Shown here in pieces: positions 53,120-61,470 of a stretch of 64,000 bases of DNA; the stretch's first letter is position 1; each line of letters begins with the position of its first letter. Below the pieces are notes generated by a model. The model was not told where the DNA came from. It made no database searches and saw nothing but the letters and a program-made list of their open reading frames with translations. A program made the position numbers and the translations under genes. Origin of the DNA: Methanosalsum zhilinae DSM 4017 (lineage in GTDB: Archaea; Halobacteriota; Methanosarcinia; Methanosarcinales; Methanosarcinaceae); contig NC_015676.1 of assembly GCF_000217995.1 (NCBI RefSeq), positions 1,905,708-1,969,707 on the forward strand, read 5' to 3'.

Positions 53120-54547
53120 ATGATAGAACATTTAAAATTGAATTACATTTCGAAAACAGGAATAGTTATGTTGGCTGTCGTGGTTGTGTGCCTATTGCTC
53201 ACAGTACCTGTATCTGCAGCTGATATAGATGAAACTACAGAATCAATTGCAAACCTTGAAACTGCTCTTACATTTGTATGGATAATTCTGGCAGGAGCAA
53301 TTGTCTTTTTCATGCATGCAGGCTTTTCGCTTGTGGAAGCTGGTCTTACAAGAACCAAAAATACTGCCAATATTCTTATGAAGAACCTTATAACCATATC
53401 ACTTGGTGTGGTTATCTACTGGCTTGTTGGTTGGGGGATAATGTATGGAGCATCGGCATACGGCCTTGTTGGAACCGATCAGTTTCTTCTATCAGGAGCT
53501 GATAATTCACTGTGGAACAGCTGGTGGTTCCAGATGGTCTTTGCAGCTACCGGGGCTACCATTGTTTCAGGTACAATGGCTGAAAGGACCACTTTGAAAG
53601 GCTATCTTGCATTCACTATCCTTATGGTGGCTTTCATATATCCGATCCACGGACACTGGGTATGGGGGGATGGAGAAATATCAATTCTTGCAGGATCTGC
53701 AAGTCCTCTGGTAATGGCGGTGGGAGCCGGATTGCATGATTTTGCAGGGTCGGGTGTTGTACACTCAATTGGTGGTTATGCAGCCCTTGCAGGCGCAATG
53801 GTGGTAGGAGCAAGACTTGGTAAGTTCAGAAATGGTGAACCAATGGTCATTCCCGGACACAATCTTACATTTGCATTTCTTGGAACCCTGATACTTGCCT
53901 TTGGTTGGGTAGGATTTAATGGTGGCAGTACACTGGATGCAAATGATGCTTACATGAACCTGGTAATAGTTAACACATTCTTGTCCGGTGCTGCAGGAGC
54001 TCTTACTGTTCTGCTGATCACCTGGTTCAAGACTGGAAAACCCGATCCTTCATTAACTGCAAATGGACTTCTTGCAGGACTTGTATCTATCACTGCACCA
54101 TGTGGATCTGTTGCCAACTGGTCAGCACTTGTTATAGGAATAATCGGAGGAATCATTCTGTATGCAGGTGTCATGTTCAATGAGAATGTCCTTAAGGTGG
54201 ATGATCCGGTAGGTGCCATTTCAGTACATGGTTATGCAGGAAGCTGGGGTCTTTTATCTGTTGGAATTTTTTCGATTGGAATGGGTAATGGAATACTCGC
54301 AGATGCAGTATATGCAGCAGAAGGAGTTGGCCTGATATATGGTGGGTTCAGTCAGTTTGCAATACAGCTTATAGGTGTAGTGGTCAGTATAGTATGGGCT
54401 TTTGGTTTATCCTATATATTATTCAGAATCATTGATTCTCTGATAGGACTGAGAGTTTCAGAGACTGAGGAAATTGAGGGTCTTGACATAGGTGAACATG
54501 GTGTAAGGGCATACCCCGAATTCATACTTGAAAGCGGGGACAGGTGA
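53120..54547 (+). CDS. amt: Ammonium transporter Amt
   Basis: ATG 53120 follows AGGTGAT and gives 475 residues. A signal-like first helix ends in VPVSAADIDE, and eleven further helices follow. Amt signatures are present: GFSLVEAGLTRTKNTANI, DFAGSGVVHSIGGYAALAGA (with the pore His), GWVGFNGGSTL and VHGYAGSWGLLSVGIFSIGMG. It moves ammonium into the cell. glnK follows 5 nt later. An A/T-rich region with TATA candidates lies in the 127 nt before it. Confidence 0.95.
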   Translation: MIEHLKLNYISKTGIVMLAVVVVCLLLTVPVSAADIDETTESIANLETALTFVWIILAGAIVFFMHAGFSLVEAGLTRTKNTANILMKNLITISLGVVIYWLVGWGIMYGASAYGLVGTDQFLLSGADNSLWNSWWFQMVFAATGATIVSGTMAERTTLKGYLAFTILMVAFIYPIHGHWVWGDGEISILAGSASPLVMAVGAGLHDFAGSGVVHSIGGYAALAGAMVVGARLGKFRNGEPMVIPGHNLTFAFLGTLILAFGWVGFNGGSTLDANDAYMNLVIVNTFLSGAAGALTVLLITWFKTGKPDPSLTANGLLAGLVSITAPCGSVANWSALVIGIIGGIILYAGVMFNENVLKVDDPVGAISVHGYAGSWGLLSVGIFSIGMGNGILADAVYAAEGVGLIYGGFSQFAIQLIGVVVSIVWAFGLSYILFRIIDSLIGLRVSETEEIEGLDIGEHGVRAYPEFILESGDR

Positions 54548-54552
54548 TCTGT

Positions 54553-54891
54553 ATGAAGAAGATTGAAGCAATTATCAGAAATACAAAATTTGGTGATGTT
54601 AAAGCAGCACTTGAGAGTGCCGGCTTTGAAAGCATGACTGCAGTCCATGTGGAAGGCAGAGGAAAACAGAAAGGAATTGTACAGCAGTGGAGGGGTAGAA
54701 CCTATAGTGTTGATCTGCTTCCAAAGATAAAGATAGAGATCGTGGTGCCTGATGATACAGTGGACAGGATTATATCCATTATCCAGGAAAGTGCTTCTAC
54801 CGGCAATATTGGAGATGGTAAGATATTCGTATATCCTGTTGAAACTGCTATTAGAATTAGGACAGGTGAAAAAGATGAAAGTGCACTCTAA
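54553..54891 (+). CDS. glnK: PII-type nitrogen regulator GlnK
   Basis: GlnK senses ATP/ADP and 2-oxoglutarate and plugs the Amt channel when nitrogen is plentiful. The 112-residue protein has MKKIEAIIRNTKFGDVKAAL, a T-loop region ending RTYSVDLLPKIKIEIVV with the Tyr usually found there, and GDGKIFVYPVETAIRIRTGE. The start at 54553 follows AGGTGATCT. It directly follows amt, as in most archaea, and its stop codon lies in a terminator hairpin. Confidence 0.96.
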   Translation: MKKIEAIIRNTKFGDVKAALESAGFESMTAVHVEGRGKQKGIVQQWRGRTYSVDLLPKIKIEIVVPDDTVDRIISIIQESASTGNIGDGKIFVYPVETAIRIRTGEKDESAL

Positions 54892-54909
54892 AGAGTGTAC
54901 TTTTTTTTA
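54881..54909 (+). terminator. Terminator overlapping the glnK stop codon
   Basis: GTGCACTCT pairs with AGAGTGTAC (one G-U pair) and is followed by eight T residues from 54901. The stem includes the last codons and stop of glnK. Confidence 0.75.
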
Positions 54910-54929
54910 ATGGTAATAATTATTCAGTC

Positions 54930-56087
54930 TCAATCAATTGTTTTTATCTCTGGGTCACTGACATGAAGTATTTCAGCAAGTTCACGTCCCTGTTCCCCTA
55001 TATCTGAGAGCTGGTTGTAAAGTTCTTCTTTTGTTATGTATTTTTCAGTTCTGGTATCATCAGCCTGCTGGATCTTGATGGATATTTCATTTTTGACATA
55101 TGCTCTTTCCAGGCACTCTCTGACAATTTCTCCATACTGTCTGGCAATAATCCTGAGACAGTCAAAAATACGATTACTGGCAAGAGCATCCTCGCCATCA
55201 AGCATTATCTGAGTCAGTTTATTGGACTTCACATATTCCTGGAGGTATATTTTGAGTTCCTGGACCAGAATTTCAATATTATTCATATCCAGTGAGCCTG
55301 AAAGACGGCTATCTTCTGTGATATCATTGTCATCAAAGTACACAACGTATCTTCCATCATCAGAGGTTACTCTAAACTTCTGCTCCCCATCCTTGTCCTC
55401 AAATATGGCATCAATATGCTCAGGCTCGTATCTTGCTGAGAATAGTGTAAAATCGGAGACTTCCATCATTTTGAGTTTATCTTCTTTATGAATTATTCCT
55501 GATTTTTTAAGAGTTGGAAGTGACAGTTCTCCGCAAAGGTCCTCAACGGTGAGTACATCCTGTGCAAATGTTACTTCCAGAGTATATTCCATTCCATTGC
55601 TTTTACCAATGACCGTACCCTGCAAAAAACCATCTTTCATTGAAGCCCTGTACCTTTTATGGGTATTGTATATATAATCTGCAAAAAAAGGGCTTAGTAT
55701 TGACAGAATCCTTGATTCAAGAGCATCTATATCATTACGGGCTGTCTTTTCAATTTTTTCAATCTCTTCCTGCAGTGTCTCTATCTCACGGGATGTTATG
55801 GATTCACAGCTATCAACAATCTCTTTTTTTACCTTTGATATTTCTTCATAATCTCCATGTCCAGATATATCTGTTATATAACCCACAATTTCATTTTTGA
55901 GATTTTCAAGTTCTTCAGCCTTTTTATCTGATTCTGATCTGCTCTGGTCTCGGTCATGTTTTATATTGATTGCGGACTTCTCCAGTGGTATGGCAGTTCT
56001 GCAAACATTAACAAGCTCCTGCAGATCCTGAATAAAATCACGCTGAACCGGCAGCTCTGTAGAATCCTGATATGTAAATATCATCAA
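54930..56087 (-). CDS. Unknown protein with central coiled coil
   Basis: I do not recognise this 385-residue protein. It is acidic and Glu/Asp/Lys-rich with no signal peptide or membrane segment. Residues about 55-125 form a coiled coil (EELENLKNEIVGYI, IETLQEEIEKIEKTAR). The rest looks alpha/beta: YNTHKRYRASMKDGFLQGTVIG, FTLFSARYEPEHIDAIFEDKDGEQKF (in parts) and a helical end with LVQELKIYLQEYVKSNKLTQ. The first ATG follows GAGGC. It lies 91 nt downstream of tyrS on the same strand. It could be a lineage-specific cytoplasmic scaffold, but no function can be proposed. Confidence 0.7.
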   Translation of the reverse strand: MMIFTYQDSTELPVQRDFIQDLQELVNVCRTAIPLEKSAINIKHDRDQSRSESDKKAEELENLKNEIVGYITDISGHGDYEEISKVKKEIVDSCESITSREIETLQEEIEKIEKTARNDIDALESRILSILSPFFADYIYNTHKRYRASMKDGFLQGTVIGKSNGMEYTLEVTFAQDVLTVEDLCGELSLPTLKKSGIIHKEDKLKMMEVSDFTLFSARYEPEHIDAIFEDKDGEQKFRVTSDDGRYVVYFDDNDITEDSRLSGSLDMNNIEILVQELKIYLQEYVKSNKLTQIMLDGEDALASNRIFDCLRIIARQYGEIVRECLERAYVKNEISIKIQQADDTRTEKYITKEELYNQLSDIGEQGRELAEILHVSDPEIKTID

Positions 56088-56178
56088 TTTGCCTCCCCCT
56101 ATTTGTAAAAAATAGCCATACTACAGATAGGGAATATAAAAATAAAAGGTTTGTGTATAAGGCTGGATAATCAGTCTT

Positions 56179-57132
56179 TCAGGCAAGAATATTTCGTACA
56201 GGCTCAAGTAGCATATTCATATACCTGGCAGCTCCATTTTTCAGATCCATTGGATGAAGTTCTCCTGACTGGAAAGTCTCTTCAAGTTCCTGGTAATTTT
56301 TGCATACAAGTTCTCCACCATATTTTTCTGGCCTGTAGAACACAATATTATTGTACCGTGGCAATATATGGTACTGGAATAGTGCAAGTACAGGATTATC
56401 TTTGATTTCACCGGCAGGGCAGAATGCTTTTTTCATTTTTTTCTGAATATCCTCTTCACTGTCATCAACTGATATGTAGTTGTTCTTTGAAGATGCCATC
56501 TTGGTTCCATCCAGGCCCAGTAATATGGGAGTATGGATACAGACCGGAACCTTGAACCCATGGCCAGGCAATCCTTCCCTTGCAAGCATATGAATCTTCC
56601 TCTGATCAATTCCACCAACAGCTACATCGACATTGAGCATTGCAATATCAATTGCCTGCATTATGGGATAGACCATCTGGGAGACTTTTGGGTCTTCCAT
56701 CTGTCTGCCAACCTCATCCATGCTTCTGCGGGCACGATTGAGTGAAGTTGTACTTGTGAGCTTGAGAACATTGAGCATATATTCAGGATCCAGCTGGAAA
56801 TCCGATCCATATACAAATTCGGTCTTTTCAGGATCAAGTCCAAGGGCAATGAAACATCTTTTATTGTAGTCGGCAGTTTCACGCACCTCCTCCATTGTAC
56901 CTTTTTTATTGAGGAATGCATGTACATCTGCCAGAAGTACTGTGATTTCAAATCCTGCATTCTGCAGGTCAATCAGCTTATTGACTGTAAGTACATGCCC
57001 CATGTGGATCTTGCCGCTGGGTTCATATCCCACATATGCTGTTGGATTATCTTTATTTTTAAGAAGATCAATAAGTTGCTCATCAGTCACTATTTCCTGA
57101 ACATTTCTCTTTATCAATTCAAGCCTGTCCAT
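56179..57132 (-). CDS. tyrS: Tyrosyl-tRNA synthetase
   Basis: This 317-residue class I enzyme is of the archaeal/eukaryotic type. The HIGH-type motif reads PSGKIHMGHVLTVNKLIDLQ, the tyrosine pocket includes YPIMQAIDIAMLNVDVAVGG and DQRKIHMLAREGLP, and the KMSKS-type loop is LDGTKMASSKNNY. It charges tRNA-Tyr. Divergent from the thiN-like gene across a 341-nt region. Confidence 0.95.
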   Translation of the reverse strand: MDRLELIKRNVQEIVTDEQLIDLLKNKDNPTAYVGYEPSGKIHMGHVLTVNKLIDLQNAGFEITVLLADVHAFLNKKGTMEEVRETADYNKRCFIALGLDPEKTEFVYGSDFQLDPEYMLNVLKLTSTTSLNRARRSMDEVGRQMEDPKVSQMVYPIMQAIDIAMLNVDVAVGGIDQRKIHMLAREGLPGHGFKVPVCIHTPILLGLDGTKMASSKNNYISVDDSEEDIQKKMKKAFCPAGEIKDNPVLALFQYHILPRYNNIVFYRPEKYGGELVCKNYQELEETFQSGELHPMDLKNGAARYMNMLLEPVRNILA

Positions 57133-57280
57133 GGGTTCACCGCTGTTATAATTATATTTAGTTCCTGGATTGTTGATCCATTATTTGCTACTTTCTGTGA
57201 TAATCTATCTCGCTCATCATTCAATTGCATAATATATAAATTCAAGGTTTAGAAATACCCAGCAATATTTGCTTTTGAAG

Positions 57281-57313
57281 TATCAATTTGCAGCATATTT
57301 TGCTGCATTGATA
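57281..57313. promoter_or_regulatory. 33-bp interrupted palindrome between tyrS and the thiN-like gene
   Basis: TATCAAT-TT-GCAGCA on the left mirrors TGCTGC-A-TTGATA on the right around TATTT. It is the strongest symmetrical element in the gap and sits about 160 nt before the thiN-like start codon. It has no T-tail, and neither flanking gene points at it, so an operator or RNA structure is more likely than a terminator. Confidence 0.5.
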
Positions 57314-57440
57314 AATCTGATATACTCCCTGTGCAGAAATAATAGACACCTCATATCTGTGAATACTGGACTTTGCTGAAATTATACAGGCAGAAGACAT
57401 ATGACACATATTTTAGATATATGTAATACCTGCAGGATAC

Positions 57441-57453
57441 TTCCGGTCCGGAA
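57441..57453. promoter_or_regulatory. Perfect inverted repeat 20 nt before the thiN-like start
   Basis: TTCCGG-T-CCGGAA stands alone in A/T-rich DNA, between the expected transcription start and the ribosome-binding site. It could be an operator for repression. Confidence 0.5.
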
Positions 57454-57473
57454 TAATTGAGGATGTGGTTATA

Positions 57474-58061
57474 ATGGTAGACAATGAAATGATTGAAATG
57501 TATGGGAAAATGCATATTGCATTGCAAAAGCTTGAAAAGTGTTCTGAGTTTTCTTCTCTGGTACCTGAAGTGCGGACAAATCTTGTCTATGCCAGATCTT
57601 CTGCAAAGGATACAGATGATGTTCTGGCAGTTGATGGGAGGATCACCGTTGTTAATGGTATGCCCCATGCATCAGGAAATGTGAAATTTGCAGCTTCAAG
57701 TCACATGGCACGACTCATGTTAGAACTCAGGAAAGTGGATCCTTCCTATCGTGCAGGAATTGATTTTGCCAATGGTCCTGAACTGGCCAGCTGGCTTGAA
57801 GACTTTTGCCGTGAGAAAAAGTGGCTTTTTGGGTCTATTGACCGGAGCAGGGAGCCTGAGGAAATTAAGCAGGCTGAAGGGATGTCAATGCCATGGAAAG
57901 TCCAGGAAGCAGTCCGAACAGTTGATGGACAGGTCCCAAAAATATTCTATGAGACCGGTGCAGTAGGAAAAGAGCCCGTAAGCGTTCTTGTAGGATCAGA
58001 TCCTCTGGAGGTTGTAGACCAGGTCTGTGAAATAGCGAGGGCGTACAATGCCAGAAAATGA
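57474..58061 (+). CDS. ThiN-domain protein (thiamine-phosphate synthase type)
   Basis: ATG 57474 follows GAGG and gives 195 residues. The ThiN pattern is visible: VPEVRTNLVYARSSAKDTDD, VDGRITVVNGMPHASG, FAASSHMARLMLEL, then SIDRSREPEEIKQAEGMSMP, and the closing IFYETGAVGKEPVSVLVG. In archaea ThiN domains make thiamine phosphate, fused to ThiD, or act as ligand-sensing domains in ThiR repressors. Here neither ThiD nor a DNA-binding domain is attached; the first 30 residues are a helix only. It overlaps the next gene by 14 nt, which suggests they work together. Confidence 0.78.
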   Translation: MVDNEMIEMYGKMHIALQKLEKCSEFSSLVPEVRTNLVYARSSAKDTDDVLAVDGRITVVNGMPHASGNVKFAASSHMARLMLELRKVDPSYRAGIDFANGPELASWLEDFCREKKWLFGSIDRSREPEEIKQAEGMSMPWKVQEAVRTVDGQVPKIFYETGAVGKEPVSVLVGSDPLEVVDQVCEIARAYNARK

Positions 58062-59103
58062 TTTCAAAGTTGGAAAGATAGATAATAAGGCTTTTTCATC
58101 TTTCATACTCAATCGCCTGGGTGAGAAGGATGATTCCATTATAGTTCCTCCAAGCAGCGGGGTAGATGCAGGTGTAATTGACATTGGAAACAATAAGGTT
58201 CTCATTGTTGCAGAAGATCCGATATTTATGATACCAAAACTTCCACTTGACATATTCGGGTGGTGTACAGTTCATATAGGTGCCAGTGATGTGGCTGTTA
58301 TGGGTGTAAAACCTGAGTATATGACCTACTCTCTGCTGCTCCCACCTGGAACCCCTGATGATGATCTGCGTGTAATTGTTGATTCTATCCATGATGCAGC
58401 CCTTGAACTGGGCATTTCGATAGCAGGAGGGCATACGGGCTATTATCCTGGTTTTACTTCTCCGACTATTGGAGGGATTACGGTTTTCTCGGTAGCCGAC
58501 AGGGATGGTTTTGTAACTCCGGCAGGAGCTGTTCCGGGTGATGACATCATTCTGACAAAAGGTCCTGCAATTGAGACTGCAGGTATACTCTCAGTACTTG
58601 GTGAGAAAGAACTGGAGAAGAACTACTCCTCTGAGCTGATAGAGAAGGCAAAGGTTCTCAGCAGGCAGATGACTGTGGTAGCCGATGCCCTGATTGCTAT
58701 GGATTCAGGCGGTGTTACTGCCATGCATGATGCTACTGAAGGTGGAGTCATAGGTGGTCTTGCAGAGATTGCAGATGCAAGCGGTGTTGGCATGACTGTC
58801 GATGAGAACCTGTTTGTATATCCTGATGAGGTTCGCATGGTCTGTGAAGCATTTGATATAGATCCTGTCAAAGCGATAGCTGAAGGTTCTCTGCTGATCA
58901 CTGCAGATTCCAGCTTTTCAGACAGGATAATCAGTGCTCTAAGCAGGAAGGGAATCGCAGCTTCGGTTATCGGCAGTGTGATCGACGACCCGGGTACACG
59001 TATCCTGCAACGCATGGATGGATCTGAAATACCTCTTGAAGTACCTGATCAGGATCCTTTCTGGCCGGTTTTTTTTGAGCAGGTAGAAAAAATATCTGAA
59101 TAA
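58048..59103 (+). CDS. AIR-synthase-related protein (HypE/ThiL/PurM superfamily)
   Basis: This 351-residue protein has the AIRS architecture: N-terminal domain with PPSSGVDAGVIDI and VHIGASDVAVMGVKPEYMTY, and a C-terminal domain with GDDIILTKGPAIETAG and MHDATEGGVIGGLAEIADAS. It lacks the C-terminal Cys of HypE, so it is not a cyanide-transferring HypE. Relatives include ThiL thiamine-monophosphate kinase. Overlap with the ThiN-type gene raises the possibility that the pair acts in thiamine phosphate metabolism, but ThiL motifs are not complete. A T-rich terminator follows. Confidence 0.75.
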   Translation: MPENDFKVGKIDNKAFSSFILNRLGEKDDSIIVPPSSGVDAGVIDIGNNKVLIVAEDPIFMIPKLPLDIFGWCTVHIGASDVAVMGVKPEYMTYSLLLPPGTPDDDLRVIVDSIHDAALELGISIAGGHTGYYPGFTSPTIGGITVFSVADRDGFVTPAGAVPGDDIILTKGPAIETAGILSVLGEKELEKNYSSELIEKAKVLSRQMTVVADALIAMDSGGVTAMHDATEGGVIGGLAEIADASGVGMTVDENLFVYPDEVRMVCEAFDIDPVKAIAEGSLLITADSSFSDRIISALSRKGIAASVIGSVIDDPGTRILQRMDGSEIPLEVPDQDPFWPVFFEQVEKISE

Positions 59104-59126
59104 GTTCCAAAAAGCAATCTCAGATG

Positions 59127-59164
59127 GAGCTAAACTCTGAATACAGGCTCTTTTATTTTTTTTC
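59127..59164 (+). terminator. Weak hairpin with long T-tract after the AIRS-type gene
   Basis: GAGC/GCTC with a 16-nt loop is followed by TTTTATTTTTTTTC. The T-tract is the main signal. Confidence 0.5.
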
Positions 59165-59295
59165 TCGAGATATCTGCTCTGTGTACAATCTGAAATAAAC
59201 CTTAAAAACCAGGAATAATTTTGAGTGATACTTTTATTAAGGTTTAGTTCTATTATGGGTAAAATTACAGCTCTCTTACAGGAACAGGTGAAAGA

Positions 59296-60009
59296 ATGAA
59301 GACCGAAGTGCTATATTCAGGAAAAGCTAAGACCATCTACAAGACAGACAACCCCTCTGAACTCATTGCAGAATTTAGAGACAGTTTGACAGCATTTGAT
59401 GGAAAAAAGAAGAGCGAAGTAGCAAAAAAAGGATATTACAATGCTCAGATATCCAAGAAAATTTTTGAAATGCTGGAAGAGAAGGGAATTAAAACTCATT
59501 TCAAAAAAATGGAATCTGATACTGAGATGCTTGTTGATGCTGTGGAAATAATCAAAATAGAAGTAATACCACGAAACATAGCAGCAGGCTCTATCACAAG
59601 AAAATATCCGATCAAAGAGGGGACTCACTTTACGAGACCGGTTATTGTAATGGATTACAAGAGTGATGAATATGCAGACCCGATGATCAATGAAGATATT
59701 GCCATTGCAATGGAACTCGCAACACCCGAGGAACTAAAACAGATAAGGTCGATGGCACTGAAAATAAATGAGATACTTGTGGAATATCTGGATCAGAAGG
59801 GACTGAAACTCCCGGATTTCAAACTGGAGTTTGGAAGAGTCAATGGAGAAATTGTTGTAGCTGATGAAATATCATGTGATACCTGCCGTTTATGGGACAA
59901 AACTACGGGGGATTCACTTGACAAGGATATATTCAGATTTGACAAAGGTGACCTTACAAAAGCCTATGAAGAAGTTGCCAGGCGAATCGTACCGGAAATT
60001 TTTGAGTAA
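59296..60009 (+). CDS. purC: SAICAR synthase
   Basis: PurC joins aspartate to CAIR in purine synthesis. The 237-residue protein has [47 protein letters not shown] (in parts), and [14 protein letters not shown]. All are standard family motifs. CAGGTGA precedes the ATG. A TATA-like CTTAAAAACC at 59199-59208 lies well upstream. Confidence 0.96.
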   Translation: MKTEVLYSGKAKTIYKTDNPSELIAEFRDSLTAFDGKKKSEVAKKGYYNAQISKKIFEMLEEKGIKTHFKKMESDTEMLVDAVEIIKIEVIPRNIAAGSITRKYPIKEGTHFTRPVIVMDYKSDEYADPMINEDIAIAMELATPEELKQIRSMALKINEILVEYLDQKGLKLPDFKLEFGRVNGEIVVADEISCDTCRLWDKTTGDSLDKDIFRFDKGDLTKAYEEVARRIVPEIFE

Positions 60010-60024
60010 ATCAGGAATTACAAA

Positions 60025-61470
60025 ATGAAATATGACGTGATCATTGTAGGTGCAGGAGTCAGCGGACTGCTCTGTGCACTTACATTGTCAAAACACGGCA
60101 ACAAAGTACTTGTACTTGAAAAAGGAATGACTATTGGAGGGCAGTGTAACAGCTATAACGTTGATGGGTATCAGGTTGATACAGGCCCCCATGCAATAAC
60201 CCACCTGGAAGTTGGGCCACTCAAACGACTTATGGACAATTATTTTGATTATGTCCCTGTATTTGAAAACTATGGAAATTATTTTGCCAGAACAGAAAAG
60301 AATTTTATGGTTGTCCCCTCCAACCTGAAAGAATTCATTACATTTGATGCACTTCCAAAACGGGACCGTCTGATAATTGCTCAGGGAATCACAAAGGCAC
60401 TTACACTTTCCACATTTGGAATGGACCTCTCAAAGCAATCAGTTTATGATACACTTCCTAAAACTTTATCTAATGATACCTGTGACTTTGTCAATGCTAT
60501 CTGCTATTTTCTTTCGGGAAAATCAATGAAGGAGACATCTGTTCACAGGATATTGACAGGAAGTGCCTTTGTCAGGGACAGTATCACACAGGAACAGTTT
60601 GAAATGGATATGGGTAAATTTGAGAGAAAGCAGACAGAATCTATACTCCAGTCACTCATACCCTCAAATCTTCACAAACCATTGCACAGCCGTATGAGTA
60701 CTTTCTCTGTTCCACTGACATCTTTTGGAAGACTGGCAACCAACCAGGCCAGCTGTTCCCAGGGATATCCAAGACAGGGTCTAAAGGCATTGCTTAACAC
60801 CATACTCCAGTCACTGCCAGATAGCGTGGAGATAATGACTGAGAACAGGGTGAACAGAATTATTACAGAGAATGGAAAGGCAATAGGTGTGGAAGCAGAT
60901 GATACCTACCATTCAAATATGGTAATTCATACCGGCTTTGCAAAGCACCTCCCGAAAATGACAGAACAGCTACCTGCATCCTATATACAGGAGCTTGATG
61001 AAATCGATCAAACAAAAAGCCTTACCATCTGGCTTGGACTGGATCAGGTTATGGAAGAGTTCAGCTACATTGGTTCAGAGATCTGGTTTAAGGATTTCCC
61101 ATACTGGGCAATGCCTATCAGTAACTATGATTCATCCCTTGCACCAAAGGGAAAGCAGCTTGTAGGATTTGCATTTATAATTGACAGCAATAATTCTGAA
61201 AAGGCTGAGATTGAAAAAGCATACAATACTATATACAGAGCAGTACCTGGTATTGAAAAACACATAGAAATGAAACATGAACAGATTGGAGTCCCTGAAA
61301 AAGGTGCGGTTACCATTAATGGAAAATTCGCAAATGTCAGGACACCTATAAAAAACCTGTATCTTGCAGGAACAGATACTGATAACCGAAGCATGGGTAT
61401 TACAAGGGCAGCCTATTCAGTTATAGAACTGCTAAAAGCAGTAAAAGAAGACGGAAATTTGAACAATTAA
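60025..61470 (+). CDS. FAD-dependent oxidoreductase, phytoene desaturase (CrtI)-like
   Basis: This 481-residue protein starts with a Rossmann FAD motif (VIIVGAGVSGLLCALTLSKHG) and continues VLEKGMTIGGQCNSYNVDGY and DTGPHAITHL, then the amine-oxidase/CrtI-type substrate domain. The C-terminus has NLYLAGTDTDNRSMGITRAAYS, which closes the FAD site. Archaeal members include carotenoid and isoprenoid redox enzymes and many of unknown substrate. It lies 15 nt after purC, probably co-transcribed. It converges with nreA; their stop codons overlap in one TTAA. Confidence 0.83.
   Translation: MKYDVIIVGAGVSGLLCALTLSKHGNKVLVLEKGMTIGGQCNSYNVDGYQVDTGPHAITHLEVGPLKRLMDNYFDYVPVFENYGNYFARTEKNFMVVPSNLKEFITFDALPKRDRLIIAQGITKALTLSTFGMDLSKQSVYDTLPKTLSNDTCDFVNAICYFLSGKSMKETSVHRILTGSAFVRDSITQEQFEMDMGKFERKQTESILQSLIPSNLHKPLHSRMSTFSVPLTSFGRLATNQASCSQGYPRQGLKALLNTILQSLPDSVEIMTENRVNRIITENGKAIGVEADDTYHSNMVIHTGFAKHLPKMTEQLPASYIQELDEIDQTKSLTIWLGLDQVMEEFSYIGSEIWFKDFPYWAMPISNYDSSLAPKGKQLVGFAFIIDSNNSEKAEIEKAYNTIYRAVPGIEKHIEMKHEQIGVPEKGAVTINGKFANVRTPIKNLYLAGTDTDNRSMGITRAAYSVIELLKAVKEDGNLNN

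Larger units (their letters stand above)
57133..57473. promoter_or_regulatory. Divergent intergenic region tyrS / thiN-like gene
   Basis: No gene is seen. The left part is A/T-rich and should hold the tyrS promoter (ATATATAAATTC near 57230). Two marked palindromes lie at 57281-57313 and 57441-57453; they are listed separately. A small GC-poor stretch in between shows nothing else. Confidence 0.45.

Noticed and set aside
58048-59103. AIR-synthase-like protein as HypE
   Set aside because: The C-terminal Cys needed for HypE chemistry is absent and no hyp genes are near.
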